Shown here piece after piece: positions 9,513 to 22,740 of a stretch of 64,000 bases of DNA. A program made the translations under genes and the position numbers. The stretch is from contig WTHQ01000020.1 of assembly GCA_011523055.1 (NCBI GenBank), positions 144,114 through 208,113 on the forward strand. The letters are read 5' to 3'. The notes beneath the pieces were generated by a model. The model was not told the DNA's origin and ran no database searches. It was given only the letters and a program-made list of their open reading frames with translations. Source of the DNA: Methanobacteriota archaeon (GTDB taxonomy: Archaea > Thermoplasmatota > Poseidoniia > Poseidoniales > Thalassarchaeaceae). Within the stretch, counting starts at the first letter, position 1. The number at the start of each line of letters is the position of its first letter.

Positions 9513-9516
9513 TTGG

Positions 9517-10425
9517 TTGAGGTCCAAAGGAGTCGCGATTCTCGTCGTGTTATTGGCTGTCTTCAACATTCCACTTCCTCAAGCCTCTGCACAACAATCA
9601 GAGTGCTCAGCGAATGCAAATGTTGGGCTCAACTCCTCTCAAGTGGACTTGGTCCCAGCCGGGGGATTTGGTTTCTTCGATGATGCTCTGTTTGGGCAAA
9701 GCAGCGAGGCCTACAACTACAACGGTGATCTGGAGCCATTAACCCAAGACCAATATGCGGAGGTTCTGATTCCTGCAGACGATGCCACTGCACTCAAATT
9801 CGAATTGGTCAAGGGGTACAGGTACCGTTTTTGTGTGACCTATCACAACGATCCGGCCGAGGAAGCGGCTAATGTTCCTCCGATGGGAGACGTCTACCTA
9901 CTTGCCGATGGTGATTTCGACATATACAGGACGGACTACGACACAAGAACGGAGTCATGGTGGTCGGACGGGATAGAACAGATACCGCTCGAATGGAGGG
10001 ACATGGCGACATGGCTCCCCTTCAGAGACGTTCATGCCTATGAGAGAGTCCAAAATACAGAATTCACTACCTCGATAGACTCCGAACAAGAGGCTTTCAT
10101 CAATTGGTTTGGAGCCGAGCCTGACCGTCACATGTACCTCGTGCTTGACAACTGGAACTCTTCCAAGCCGGGCAGCCAAGCTCAATCGGGCATTGGCTTG
10201 ATCGCAGAGGTCACCATAGAAGTGGAGCCAAGGACGATGCTTCCTGCTGTCACAGCATACGCAATCGTGTGCCTTCCTCCGATGCTCCTGCTTGCTGCCC
10301 CGGCCTTCATACACTCCAGATTCCACTCTTGGAAGGACGCGGACACCGACAGGGAGGAGTTCGGCCGGACGGTTCCCCTCGTCGAAGGTGACCTAGGGGC
10401 GAGTGGGAAAGATGGCCCTGATTGA
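9517..10425 (+). CDS. Secreted, C-terminally anchored protein of unknown function
   Basis: Using TTG 9517 gives a 302-residue protein. It starts directly with a signal peptide (R-S-K-G-V-A-I-L-V-V-L-L-A-V-F, cleavage after Q-A-S-A). AAGGTGAT just upstream overlaps the stop of the peptidase gene and serves as ribosome site, implying translational coupling. The external part is rich in aromatic and acidic residues and includes two D-x-Y-R-T-D-Y-type segments. A single membrane helix lies at about 240-262, followed by a short charged tail. I do not recognise a family. Its immediate coupling to the PKD metallopeptidase suggests a surface partner, inhibitor or accessory factor, which is an inference. 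Longer in-frame starts back to 9331 would overlap the peptidase gene and bury the signal peptide. Confidence 0.6.
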   Translation: MRSKGVAILVVLLAVFNIPLPQASAQQSECSANANVGLNSSQVDLVPAGGFGFFDDALFGQSSEAYNYNGDLEPLTQDQYAEVLIPADDATALKFELVKGYRYRFCVTYHNDPAEEAANVPPMGDVYLLADGDFDIYRTDYDTRTESWWSDGIEQIPLEWRDMATWLPFRDVHAYERVQNTEFTTSIDSEQEAFINWFGAEPDRHMYLVLDNWNSSKPGSQAQSGIGLIAEVTIEVEPRTMLPAVTAYAIVCLPPMLLLAAPAFIHSRFHSWKDADTDREEFGRTVPLVEGDLGASGKDGPD

Positions 10426-10431
10426 ATTCGA

Positions 10432-11229
10432 CTAGGAGTAATCCAGCATCTCCCATGCTGTGATCAATTCGGTCGTATTGATCTTCCCGGATGAGGCCTC
10501 CCTAGGGTCCGATTCGCTTGTTGTGTAAACCATGCCGATCCCTAGTATGGGGGCGTGAATCCTCGTCCAGTCGCCTGCGTTGCCCAATCCCATCACCGTG
10601 TAGCTCAGTCCCTCGCCTTTCAATTCCCAAGCTGCCTCAAACAGGCTAAGGCCAGACCTCTTTCCACCCGTCTTGTAGCAGAGCTTCACGAGGTCACCAA
10701 ACTCGCTCATTTCTCTTATCCTAGAAACGACCTCGTCATTACCGTCAGGTTGTCGGTCAAAATGCTCCGAGCAGATCACTTGGGTTTTTCCGCTTGCGAG
10801 AGAGGCTAATTCACCTCTTTTCCCCTCATCAATATCCATCTCCAAGTCGACCCATGAAACACCAGAATCGATAGCCTTTCTCAATATCTCGCACCTTTCC
10901 TGCTCATTCCCTGGGAAGTACCCCCCCTGTCTCTTGGGCCTGCAGGTGAGAATTACCGGCAACTCAATCCCGGCCTCCAACAAAGAAAGAACCTCATCGA
11001 TCTCGAAGTCAATCGCTTCCCTCTCGACAAGTTTTGTTTGTGTTCTCTTGACCTTGGATTTGACGTCATCCCTGCCTTGCTCTGCTTCGACGGCCACCCT
11101 CTGCATGTACAGCATGTCAAGCCTGGCCTCAACAACATCGGCCCCAGCAGCAGTGGCCCTTGCGGCGTCTGCGAGCATGTCCTCCACGGTTGTGCCGCTC
11201 AATGTTGCGCAAACAAGTGGTAGGCTCAC
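10432..11229 (-). CDS. aroD: 3-dehydroquinate dehydratase, type I
   Basis: A 265-residue type I dehydroquinase. It removes water from 3-dehydroquinate through a Schiff base in the shikimate pathway. Motifs in order are L-V-C-A-T-L-S-G at the N-terminus, A-D-V-V-E-A-R-L-D and V-I-L-T-C-R-P. V-I-C-S-E-H-F-D contains the catalytic histidine, and D-L-V-K-L-C-Y-K contains the Schiff-base lysine. M-G-L-G-N-A-G-D closes the barrel. The start is GTG 11229 with a GGAG shortly upstream. It is convergent with the secreted-protein gene (6 nt apart) and divergent from gyrB. aroA lies about 6 kb away on the other strand, so the pathway is not one operon here. Confidence 0.9.
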   Translation of the reverse strand: MSLPLVCATLSGTTVEDMLADAARATAAGADVVEARLDMLYMQRVAVEAEQGRDDVKSKVKRTQTKLVEREAIDFEIDEVLSLLEAGIELPVILTCRPKRQGGYFPGNEQERCEILRKAIDSGVSWVDLEMDIDEGKRGELASLASGKTQVICSEHFDRQPDGNDEVVSRIREMSEFGDLVKLCYKTGGKRSGLSLFEAAWELKGEGLSYTVMGLGNAGDWTRIHAPILGIGMVYTTSESDPREASSGKINTTELITAWEMLDYS

Positions 11230-11362
11230 GTCTCCGCGCTAGGTCATTTGTGTATAACGGTGACTCTTTCCACATGTGTTTGAAGTTGGCCATTGATGGT
11301 AAAAAATTGGCCGCAGTCAGTCTATATTCAGGATTATTGATATACCGCCTGCACCGAGTTGA

Positions 11363-16079
<4,717 letters not shown>

Positions 16080-16125
16080 TCATAACCGCTCGGCTTAAGC
16101 CGGGACCTTTGGTGGGACGGATCCT

Positions 16126-16212
16126 GCGGCAGTCGCATAGCCTGGCCATTGCGCTGGATTGCTAATCCAGTGGTGTCTCACCTCGGGAGTTCGAATCTCC
16201 CCTGCCGCGCCA
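16126..16212 (+). tRNA. tRNA-Ser (GCT)
   Basis: The cloverleaf folds by eye. Acceptor GCGGCAG (16126-16132) pairs with CTGCCGC (16202-16208), discriminator G 16209 fits serine, and CCA is encoded at 16210-16212. The anticodon stem CTGGA/TCCAG encloses loop TTGCTAA with anticodon GCT. A long variable arm lies between TCCAG and the T-arm GGGAG-TTCGAAT-CTCCC, as expected for class II serine tRNAs. It reads AGC and AGT codons. It lies about 45 nt after gyrA. Confidence 0.93.
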
Positions 16213-16298
16213 CCCTGAAGAAACCATCATGACCACGACATTCACCTTCCCAAACAGGACGGAAAATATCTTTCGTATGACTGTTTCAGACCTGCTTG

Positions 16299-17171
16299 AT
16301 GGTCACCAAGGAAGCCATGTTACTCAACGTCGGGATTTCTATCGGCGTGGCGATATCGATCTTCCTATCTTGGGCTTTGGTTAGGCACCTGAGGCTGAGG
16401 CCGTCCAACGAGAGATTCTGGGTCAACGACAATGCTAGGATGGCAACGGCAGAATTCGATGGCGAAAAGGTGACCATACGAAACGTGAGGGACTTCGAAT
16501 GGAGGTCAACGAAGGACTTCGATGAACGCTGGATAGATGTCACGATGAGCCTCGACAAAATGGCCAAGATATGGTTCGTGCTAGAGTACTTCGAGCCCAG
16601 CAAGAAGCAGATGGCTCATACAATCATGGTCTTTGAGGACGATGATGGCCAACGCATCGCTTGCTCCATTGAGGTTAGGAGGGAGCAAGGGGAGCGGTAC
16701 CACCCTATCAAGGGGCTATTCCGCCAGTACGAGCTGATCTACGTCTGGGCAACGGAAAGGGACGTGATAGGAGTTAGGACCCGGTGCAGGAAAAAATCTG
16801 TGACCCACCTTTTCGAGGCAGTGGTCCTAGGCCCCGGGAACGAGAGGCGGATGCTTGAGTCCTACCTCCGTAGGTCCAACAAACTGAGCATTGAGCCAGA
16901 ATGGTACAACACCATAACCAACACTTGCACCACCAACATCGTTGCCCATGTCAATGAAGTCTATCCGGGGAGGGTCCCTTGGGGGGTATCCATACTGCTA
17001 CCCGGCCTGAGCCCGAGGCTACTCAGCAGGAACAATCTAGTCAAGATGACTGGAACCCTGGAAGAGACCCTTCGCGACAGTGTCATCGATGAAAGGGCCA
17101 TGCAGTGGGATGGCGCGGTGGACTTCGGGGATTGGATCAGAGGCGAGGGTTCAATCGATCCCCCCTCGTGA
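16299..17171 (+). CDS. DUF4105-like membrane-anchored protein
   Basis: A protein of 290 residues. It has an N-terminal membrane helix (about 9-28) followed by an extracytoplasmic domain. W-Y-N-T-I-T-N-T-C-T-T-N near residues 200-211 resembles the N-C-T-T segment conserved in DUF4105/Lnb-N proteins, which contain a cysteine-based catalytic or structural site. An earlier H-P-I-K-G-L-F-R-Q-Y-E segment could supply a partner histidine. In bacteria, one member (Lnb) transfers acyl chains on lipoproteins; whether that applies in an archaeon is unknown. ATG 16299 is used; TTG 16296 is one codon earlier. It ends 7 nt before the aroA start. Confidence 0.5.
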   Translation: MVTKEAMLLNVGISIGVAISIFLSWALVRHLRLRPSNERFWVNDNARMATAEFDGEKVTIRNVRDFEWRSTKDFDERWIDVTMSLDKMAKIWFVLEYFEPSKKQMAHTIMVFEDDDGQRIACSIEVRREQGERYHPIKGLFRQYELIYVWATERDVIGVRTRCRKKSVTHLFEAVVLGPGNERRMLESYLRRSNKLSIEPEWYNTITNTCTTNIVAHVNEVYPGRVPWGVSILLPGLSPRLLSRNNLVKMTGTLEETLRDSVIDERAMQWDGAVDFGDWIRGEGSIDPPS

Positions 17172-17178
17172 GAACATC

Positions 17179-18378
17179 GTGATCGAGGTACCGCCCTGTA
17201 GATTGGCGTCCGGTACGCAATGGGTCCTGCCCGCCTCGAAGAGCCATCTCATTAGGTGGATCGCCCTAGGGTGCCAAGGAAACGGGGCCCTGCGAATCGA
17301 GCACGTCGGTGAGCTCGGGGAGGACATCACACACATGATTCGAGGGCTTGAGTCCCTTGGCGCAAGAATCCAAATCTCTGATGGCGCGGTGACAGTCTCA
17401 CCCAGGGATGGAAAATTCCCCTCCGCGCCCCGTGAATGCATTAACATGGGCAACACGGGAACGGGATGCAGATTCATGCTGGCATTGGCATCGTCCATTG
17501 GCTCCGTCTCAGAGATCACAGGGGACTTGTCCCTCAGAAATCGACCGTTCGAGGTTATAATCGACGCATTGACCGACCTTGGGTGCTTCGTATCGAGAGA
17601 TGAGCGAGGCGGCTTTGCGATATCCGGCCCAGCACTGCCCGGCAAGGTGGCCCTAGACCTCTCCAAGGGCAGCCAACCCCTTTCTGCCCTCCTGATCGCA
17701 GCACCGTCCATGGGCGTGGAGGTAGAAGTCGAAATTCATGGGGGCATTGTCAGCCAAAGGTACCTAGACCTGACGTTTGCCATCTGCAAGTCAACTGGAT
17801 CCGCCAATGACTTACACGGAAGTAATATCAGAATCACCCCCTGGGATGTAACACTTCCAGAGAAAGTGACGGTGCCCTCGGAGAGCAGCCTATCACCGAT
17901 TATCATGCTGTTGGAGCGGCTGCACGGGGTGGATCTTGGCAGTGGGAACCTCGTGGACTCCGAGCTTGTCGCCCCAGAGATCAGTTGGTTGCAGTCAAAT
18001 GATTCTGGTCGCTTAGACCTCACCGCAGCCAGCGACCTGGTCACGCCTGCTGCAGCATTGTTGGCGATAGGGGGTGGTGGGGAGATCGTCGGAGTCGGCC
18101 ACACCGACAGGAAGGAGTCCAATAGGATGGTTACAACCGAAGGGCTCCTGTTTGATTTTGGTTTGCAAGCGCATGTCAGGCCTGAGGGAGTCATCGAGGT
18201 CCCAGGAGGCCAGACCCCCAAGAGCCCAGGGGGATCCGTGAAGACCAATGGTGACCACAGAGTGGCGATGACTGCGATGGCGCTTGCCAGCCTAGTCGGC
18301 GCCAGGATAGAGGGAGAAGGCTGCATAAGAGCAACGCACCCAAGTTTCCATCAAATGCTCATGGCGATCGCATCTTGA
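17179..18378 (+). CDS. aroA: 3-phosphoshikimate 1-carboxyvinyltransferase (EPSP synthase)
   Basis: A 399-residue EPSP synthase, which joins phosphoenolpyruvate to shikimate-3-phosphate. Motifs in order are P-A-S-K-S-H near the N-terminus, N-M-G-N-T-G-T-G-C-R-F and D-L-S-L-R-N-R-P-F. G-S-Q-P-L-S-A-L-L follows, and T-N-G-D-H-R-V-A-M-T closes the active site. GTG 17179 gives the protein the right N-terminus (V-I-E-V-P-P); the longer frame from 17080 lies inside the upstream gene. At 399 residues it is a little shorter than the usual 425-450. The spacing of 7 nt after the DUF4105 gene suggests cotranscription, without an obvious functional link. Confidence 0.92.
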   Translation: MIEVPPCRLASGTQWVLPASKSHLIRWIALGCQGNGALRIEHVGELGEDITHMIRGLESLGARIQISDGAVTVSPRDGKFPSAPRECINMGNTGTGCRFMLALASSIGSVSEITGDLSLRNRPFEVIIDALTDLGCFVSRDERGGFAISGPALPGKVALDLSKGSQPLSALLIAAPSMGVEVEVEIHGGIVSQRYLDLTFAICKSTGSANDLHGSNIRITPWDVTLPEKVTVPSESSLSPIIMLLERLHGVDLGSGNLVDSELVAPEISWLQSNDSGRLDLTAASDLVTPAAALLAIGGGGEIVGVGHTDRKESNRMVTTEGLLFDFGLQAHVRPEGVIEVPGGQTPKSPGGSVKTNGDHRVAMTAMALASLVGARIEGEGCIRATHPSFHQMLMAIAS

Positions 18379-18441
18379 CTGAGAAAGGGAAACAAACAAG
18401 ATCGGATCGCATCTCCGTGGAACCGTATCGAGGGGATTGTT

Positions 18442-19386
18442 TTGAGGGCGGAAAAAACTCTCAACGTCCACATCCTCATGCTCATGGTTTCAATGATTTG
18501 GGGCGGTTCATGGGCAGTAGGCCGCTTGCTCGCGCTTTCTCTCCCTCCGGCCACAGGGGCATGGATGAGGTACGTCGCCTGTATGGTCGCGTTCTACATT
18601 TGGTTTGCCTACAAGAGTTCGCGCGGAGACAATGTCCGTTGGCTGCCCGAGTCGAGGGACTCTTGGTGGCGCGTCTCCATCATAGCACTCTTCGCTGTAA
18701 TGGGGTACCAGCTCCTCTTCATGTATGGCATGAAATTCACAGCTGCTGGGGATGCCTCCTTGATCATAACGATGAACCCGATCTTCACAGTACTGCTTGC
18801 GGCGCCTTTTCTTGGTCAGAAGATCACAGGGAGGATGGTCTATGGACTCGTCATTTCGTTCGTCGGCGTGGTGATAGTCACGGGCTGGAGTCCCAACACA
18901 GACCTGCCTCTAAATGAGCGTCTGAAGGGCGATTTGATGATAATGCTTGCCGCATTGTGTTGGGCAACGGCGACCAACCTCACTCGAATTATGCTTGAGA
19001 CCGAGGGGGAGAAAGGCGCCACCTCAACTGAAATCGTAGTCTGGTACTCCCTTGTCGGCACTATACTGCTGACCCCATGGTGGCTCTTGGATGTCTACGG
19101 CAGTGGATTACAAGCCCCCAACCTCGAAGACATGCTTGCAATCTTTTACCTCAGCATCCTATCGACAGTTCTGGCCTACATATGGTTCGTAGTGGGGGTT
19201 GAGAAGATCGGTGCTACCTCCGCCTCATCCTATGTTTTCCTGGTGCCGCCCTTTGGCGTGCTCGGTGGCTGGCTGCTCTTGGATGAGCGCCTAGGGTTCT
19301 CCTTGATCCTCGGTTTTCTGCTAATCGTCGGAGGGGTCAGGGTCGTACAAAGTGAGAGCGTCCGGGTTGGAAGATCTGGCAGATAG
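18442..19386 (+). CDS. EamA/DMT-family transporter
   Basis: A 314-residue polytopic membrane protein with ten predicted helices in two similar halves, the EamA (drug/metabolite transporter) pattern. Landmarks are M-I-W-G-G-S-W near residue 20, and E-x-G-A-T-S-A-S-S-Y-V-F-L-V-P-P-F-G-V in the second half. The ending L-L-L-D-E-R-L-G-F-S is the usual EamA sequence before the last helix. Members export amino acids, nucleosides or other small metabolites; the substrate cannot be told. TTG 18442 is used as start; ATG 18478 would trim 12 residues and begin in the first helix. Confidence 0.82.
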   Translation: MRAEKTLNVHILMLMVSMIWGGSWAVGRLLALSLPPATGAWMRYVACMVAFYIWFAYKSSRGDNVRWLPESRDSWWRVSIIALFAVMGYQLLFMYGMKFTAAGDASLIITMNPIFTVLLAAPFLGQKITGRMVYGLVISFVGVVIVTGWSPNTDLPLNERLKGDLMIMLAALCWATATNLTRIMLETEGEKGATSTEIVVWYSLVGTILLTPWWLLDVYGSGLQAPNLEDMLAIFYLSILSTVLAYIWFVVGVEKIGATSASSYVFLVPPFGVLGGWLLLDERLGFSLILGFLLIVGGVRVVQSESVRVGRSGR

Positions 19387-19397
19387 CCCCTTCAGGA

Positions 19398-19406
19398 TTA
19401 AATACA
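19398..19406 (+). promoter_or_regulatory. Putative TATA box of rpl10e
   Basis: ATTAAATAC is the only AT-rich stretch between the transporter and rpl10e. It lies about 35-40 nt before ATG 19440. At the archaeal spacing of roughly 25 nt from box to start site, the transcript would have a short leader. No BRE element was clearly resolved. Confidence 0.4.
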
Positions 19407-19439
19407 GACGGCGAGTCGCCGCAGACCGAGGGATTGCCA

Positions 19440-19979
19440 ATGGCACGAAAACCGGCGAAAATGTATCGTCAAATCAAGGGTCCAGCCTACACTCGTAGGC
19501 AATACACGGGCGGTGTCCCAAACAACAGAATCCTACGTTACCACATGGGCAACAGGACCGTGGCCGAAGCTAACGGCTTCGAGGTCGTCCTGAACCTGAC
19601 TGTTGACAACTCGGTGCAGATCAGACACACCGCACTTGAGGCCGCGAGGATGATCTCGAACGCTACGATTAGAAAGGCTGCCACGGACATCGGTTACGCC
19701 CTCAGGGTGCACAAGTACCCCCATCACGTAATCAGGGAGAACAAACAGGCAACTGGTGCAGGTGCAGATCGAGTCTCACAGGGAATGAGGCTGTCATTCG
19801 GGAAGAACGTGGGCACTGCGGCGAGGGTGAAGCGAGGTGAGGTCATAATGTCAATACACACTAGGCCCGAATTCTACCTGCAAGCTCGTGACGCTCTACG
19901 AAAGGCTGGGATGAAGCTTCCAACGCCCTGCACAATCAAGCTTGCCAAGGGTGCCGAGACATTGAAGGGTCTTGTCTGA
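19440..19979 (+). CDS. rpl10e: 50S ribosomal protein L10e (uL16)
   Basis: A 179-residue ribosomal protein of the L16/L10e family. It sits near the peptidyl-transferase centre and the elongation-factor site. The N-terminus M-A-R-K-P-A-K-M-Y-R-Q-I-K-G-P-A is nearly invariant in archaea. H-K-Y-P-H-H-V-I-R-E-N-K near residue 96-107 is the conserved central loop. It is followed by R-V-S-Q-G-M-R-L-S-F-G-K. ATG 19440 is chosen over the in-frame TTG two codons earlier. The hpt gene follows 12 nt downstream. Confidence 0.95.
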   Translation: MARKPAKMYRQIKGPAYTRRQYTGGVPNNRILRYHMGNRTVAEANGFEVVLNLTVDNSVQIRHTALEAARMISNATIRKAATDIGYALRVHKYPHHVIRENKQATGAGADRVSQGMRLSFGKNVGTAARVKRGEVIMSIHTRPEFYLQARDALRKAGMKLPTPCTIKLAKGAETLKGLV

Positions 19980-19991
19980 CACCGAGCCTAC

Positions 19992-20573
19992 ATGACAACG
20001 ACGGATGACGCCCTTCGGGTTCTTGAGCAGTCCTTGAGAGGGGCACCGATAATCTGGAAGGGGGACTACCCGTATTTCATCCACCCAATATCTGACGGAA
20101 TACCTCGAATGGACCCGCATGTCCTCAAGGCGGCCACTGATCTGATTGTCGAAACTACCGACTGGGAGGGAGTCGATCTCATAGTGAGCGTCGAGGCCAT
20201 GGGGCTTCCCTTGTTGGCATCAGTCGGAAATGCAACGGGAATTCCAACCGTCGTCATCAGGAAGAGGGCCTATGGCATGGATGGCGAGATCCCAGTGGAG
20301 GTATCTACAGGCTATTCGAGTTCGACTATCTTCATCAACGACATCTCCCCTGGAGAAAGAATCGTGATCGTTGACGACGTTATCTCTACAGGGGGCACCT
20401 TGGAGCCGCTGCTCGACAAGCTGGAGAGCATGGGCGTCATTCTCCATGATATCGTCATCGCCATCGAGAAGGGCGATGGGCGGGAGAGACTCAATCGCGA
20501 GCGCCCGGAATGGCCGATAAGATCCCTTGCTCGGATCGAGATCGTGGATGGTAAAGTGGAAATCTCTGAATGA
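19992..20573 (+). CDS. hpt: Hypoxanthine/guanine phosphoribosyltransferase, archaeal type
   Basis: A 193-residue PRTase that salvages hypoxanthine/guanine with PRPP. The N-terminal Y-P-Y-F-I-H-P-I-S-D-G-I-P-R is typical of the archaeal Hpt family, which is related to Apt in sequence but named for its purine specificity. The PRPP-binding loop is I-V-I-V-D-D-V-I-S-T-G-G-T near residue 119-131. V-I-R-K-R-A-Y-G is the flexible-loop region. The gene follows rpl10e closely and may share its promoter. Confidence 0.85.
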   Translation: MTTTDDALRVLEQSLRGAPIIWKGDYPYFIHPISDGIPRMDPHVLKAATDLIVETTDWEGVDLIVSVEAMGLPLLASVGNATGIPTVVIRKRAYGMDGEIPVEVSTGYSSSTIFINDISPGERIVIVDDVISTGGTLEPLLDKLESMGVILHDIVIAIEKGDGRERLNRERPEWPIRSLARIEIVDGKVEISE

Positions 20574-20616
20574 CTGGAATAGGTTCGCTTCAATTCTTAT
20601 CGACCAAGCAATCGAA

Positions 20617-21504
20617 TCAGTTCGCGAAGTTTCCTGATCGATAGTCAATGAACGCCTGGTGTATCTCCTCCTTGGTGTTCATAACGAAGGGCCCATAACG
20701 CTCGATTGGCTCATTCAGCTCTGGACCGGCGAGGATCAAAAATTCTGCACCTTTCTTGGACAGAATTGTTGCTTGATCGCCCTCGGATAGGAGTCCCAGC
20801 TCCCCGTCTCTGACCTGTTGTCTAGCACGTATCCCGAATGCCTCAGGATGACTCTTCACTCGGGGCTCCCCTTCCAACGAGATCTCCCCTCCGAAAACGT
20901 AGACCATTCCATTCAGCTTTGTTTCAAATTTCTGAACAAGACAAGTATCGGCATCCATCTTGACATGGACCATTGTGATTGGGATTACCGTATCAATTGA
21001 TGACGTGGTGCCCATGCACTCTCCTGCGATCACCCTTGCCCAGACTCCATCTTGCTCGACGGTAGGAGATTCTGAAGATGGTACCTCTTGGTATCTGGGG
21101 TCCATCATCTTGTCAGAGGATGGTAGATTTACCCATATCTGAAAGCCATGGCTTCTTCCTCCGCTATGGAGGAATTCTCGATGTGGTTCCTCGCAGTGGA
21201 TTATTCCGCGTCCGGCGGTCATCCATTGGACGTCACCGGGATTCAACTCACCGCTATTTCCTGCACTATCCTCGTGCTCCATCCTCCCATCAAGTAGGTA
21301 CGTTACCGTCTCGAAGCCTCGATGAGGGTGCCAGGGTGCCCCTACGGCCTCGCCCGGGCCGTAGACCGTTGGGCCCATCTCATCAATCAGAAGAAATGGA
21401 CTCAGAACCTTTCCCATCCGATATGGTCGACGTACCTTGAACCCGCCACCTTCCCTTACTACATGGGTCGGCACGACATCAACAATGCTCCTCTGAGTTT
21501 CCAT
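20617..21504 (-). CDS. Pirin family protein
   Basis: A 295-residue bicupin of the pirin family. The metal-binding motif is visible as P-H-R-G-F-E-T-V-T-Y. H-x-D-S-A-G-N-S-G follows, then the G-D-V-Q-W-M-T-A-G-R-G-I-I-H-C-E-E segment with more histidine and glutamate ligands. Pirins are iron-binding proteins; some oxidise flavonoids and some regulate transcription or metabolism. The role here is unknown. It is convergent with hpt (43 nt apart) and divergent from dph2. Confidence 0.9.
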   Translation of the reverse strand: METQRSIVDVVPTHVVREGGGFKVRRPYRMGKVLSPFLLIDEMGPTVYGPGEAVGAPWHPHRGFETVTYLLDGRMEHEDSAGNSGELNPGDVQWMTAGRGIIHCEEPHREFLHSGGRSHGFQIWVNLPSSDKMMDPRYQEVPSSESPTVEQDGVWARVIAGECMGTTSSIDTVIPITMVHVKMDADTCLVQKFETKLNGMVYVFGGEISLEGEPRVKSHPEAFGIRARQQVRDGELGLLSEGDQATILSKKGAEFLILAGPELNEPIERYGPFVMNTKEEIHQAFIDYRSGNFAN

Positions 21505-21629
21505 ACCTTGGTGATGTGAATTTCACACTTAATTTCTCGTATTTTTTGTAGTTTTGAATTCATCTCAATCCGGTTTGGGAATGCAACCGCTGAAATACAC
21601 GCTGGAGACCCCCATGGTCAGGGCACACC

Positions 21630-22736
21630 ATGGATCTAGATCGTCACGATTTCGAATTGGATGACTTGGTGACCAAAATAAAGGAGAATGACCACAGACT
21701 CGTGGCCCTTCAAGTGCCCGAGGGGCTGAAGATGCAAGCCCTGGAAATGATGGACGCAATAGAGACGGACTCTGCTGCGAAAGTGGTGCTCGCCGCGGAC
21801 CCTTGCTATGGTGCTTGCGACCTCGTTCACGACAAGATGAAGCTGATGGGGGTAGAACTCGTTGCACACATGGGGCACAGCCAAATGAACATAGACTCAG
21901 GCATGCCAACTCATTTCATCCCGGTCACCTATGACGGAGATCCTGAATTAAGCCCCGTCTTGCCCCTCCTGGCCCAACACAGGGCCATAGCTGAATCTCG
22001 TCTAGCTTCATCCTCCGACCTGCCCGAATCCGAAGAGCAGGCGAAGGAGAAGTTCCTGGATGCTGTCGGTAGAGTAGCGCCTCTAGAGGGCACTAAACTG
22101 GGTCTTGTAGGGTCCATCCAACACCTTCATCTTCTTCCAGACTATCTGAAGAGGCTGGAAAAGGCAGGTTTTGACGTTGAGATACCCATTGGCGGCGAGA
22201 GGTTGACTTTTCCCGGGCAGGTGCTAGGATGCAACTACTCTGGGGATGATCCATCCATAGGCCACTACTTATTCCTGGGATCAGGTGACTTTCACCCAAT
22301 TGGCCTCGTCCTTCACACAGGTAAGCCATTGGCCATGCTAGATCCATACACCGGAGAAGCCACTGAGATGTCCTTCGAGAGAATAGAAAGAATACTCAGG
22401 CAGCGTTTCGGATACATCATGCAAATAGGGGATTGCGAGAGCTTTGGCATCTTGATTGGAGAAAAGCCCGGGCAGATGAGGAGGAACCTGGCGTTGAAGA
22501 TGAAAAGGATGCTCGAGAGTCATGGCAAGAAGGGTTATCTTCTGGCAATGGACCATGTCGGCCCCGATCTCATCGACTTCTACCCTGTTGACGCTTTCGT
22601 GAATACCGCTTGTCCGCGTATAGCAATCGATGATGCAGTGAAGTATGCAAAGCCGATGGTCACGCCGTATGAGCTTGAAGTCTCATTAGGAGAGAAGAAG
22701 TGGGAGCACGGGTATCAATTTGACGAGATACCCTGA
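21630..22736 (+). CDS. dph2: Diphthamide biosynthesis protein Dph2
   Basis: A 368-residue radical 3-amino-3-carboxypropyl transferase. It starts modification of the histidine in elongation factor 2. A-L-Q-V-P-E-G-L, then D-P-C-Y-G-A-C-D near residue 53, N-T-A-C-P-R near 330 and G-D-C-E-S-F-G near 270 are the conserved motifs. One cysteine from each motif binds the unusual 4Fe-4S cluster. P-x-Y-E-L at the end is the typical C-terminal motif. Archaea use a single Dph2 homodimer. The cdc6 gene starts within a few bases downstream. Confidence 0.93.
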   Translation: MDLDRHDFELDDLVTKIKENDHRLVALQVPEGLKMQALEMMDAIETDSAAKVVLAADPCYGACDLVHDKMKLMGVELVAHMGHSQMNIDSGMPTHFIPVTYDGDPELSPVLPLLAQHRAIAESRLASSSDLPESEEQAKEKFLDAVGRVAPLEGTKLGLVGSIQHLHLLPDYLKRLEKAGFDVEIPIGGERLTFPGQVLGCNYSGDDPSIGHYLFLGSGDFHPIGLVLHTGKPLAMLDPYTGEATEMSFERIERILRQRFGYIMQIGDCESFGILIGEKPGQMRRNLALKMKRMLESHGKKGYLLAMDHVGPDLIDFYPVDAFVNTACPRIAIDDAVKYAKPMVTPYELEVSLGEKKWEHGYQFDEIP

Positions 22737-22740
22737 CTAG

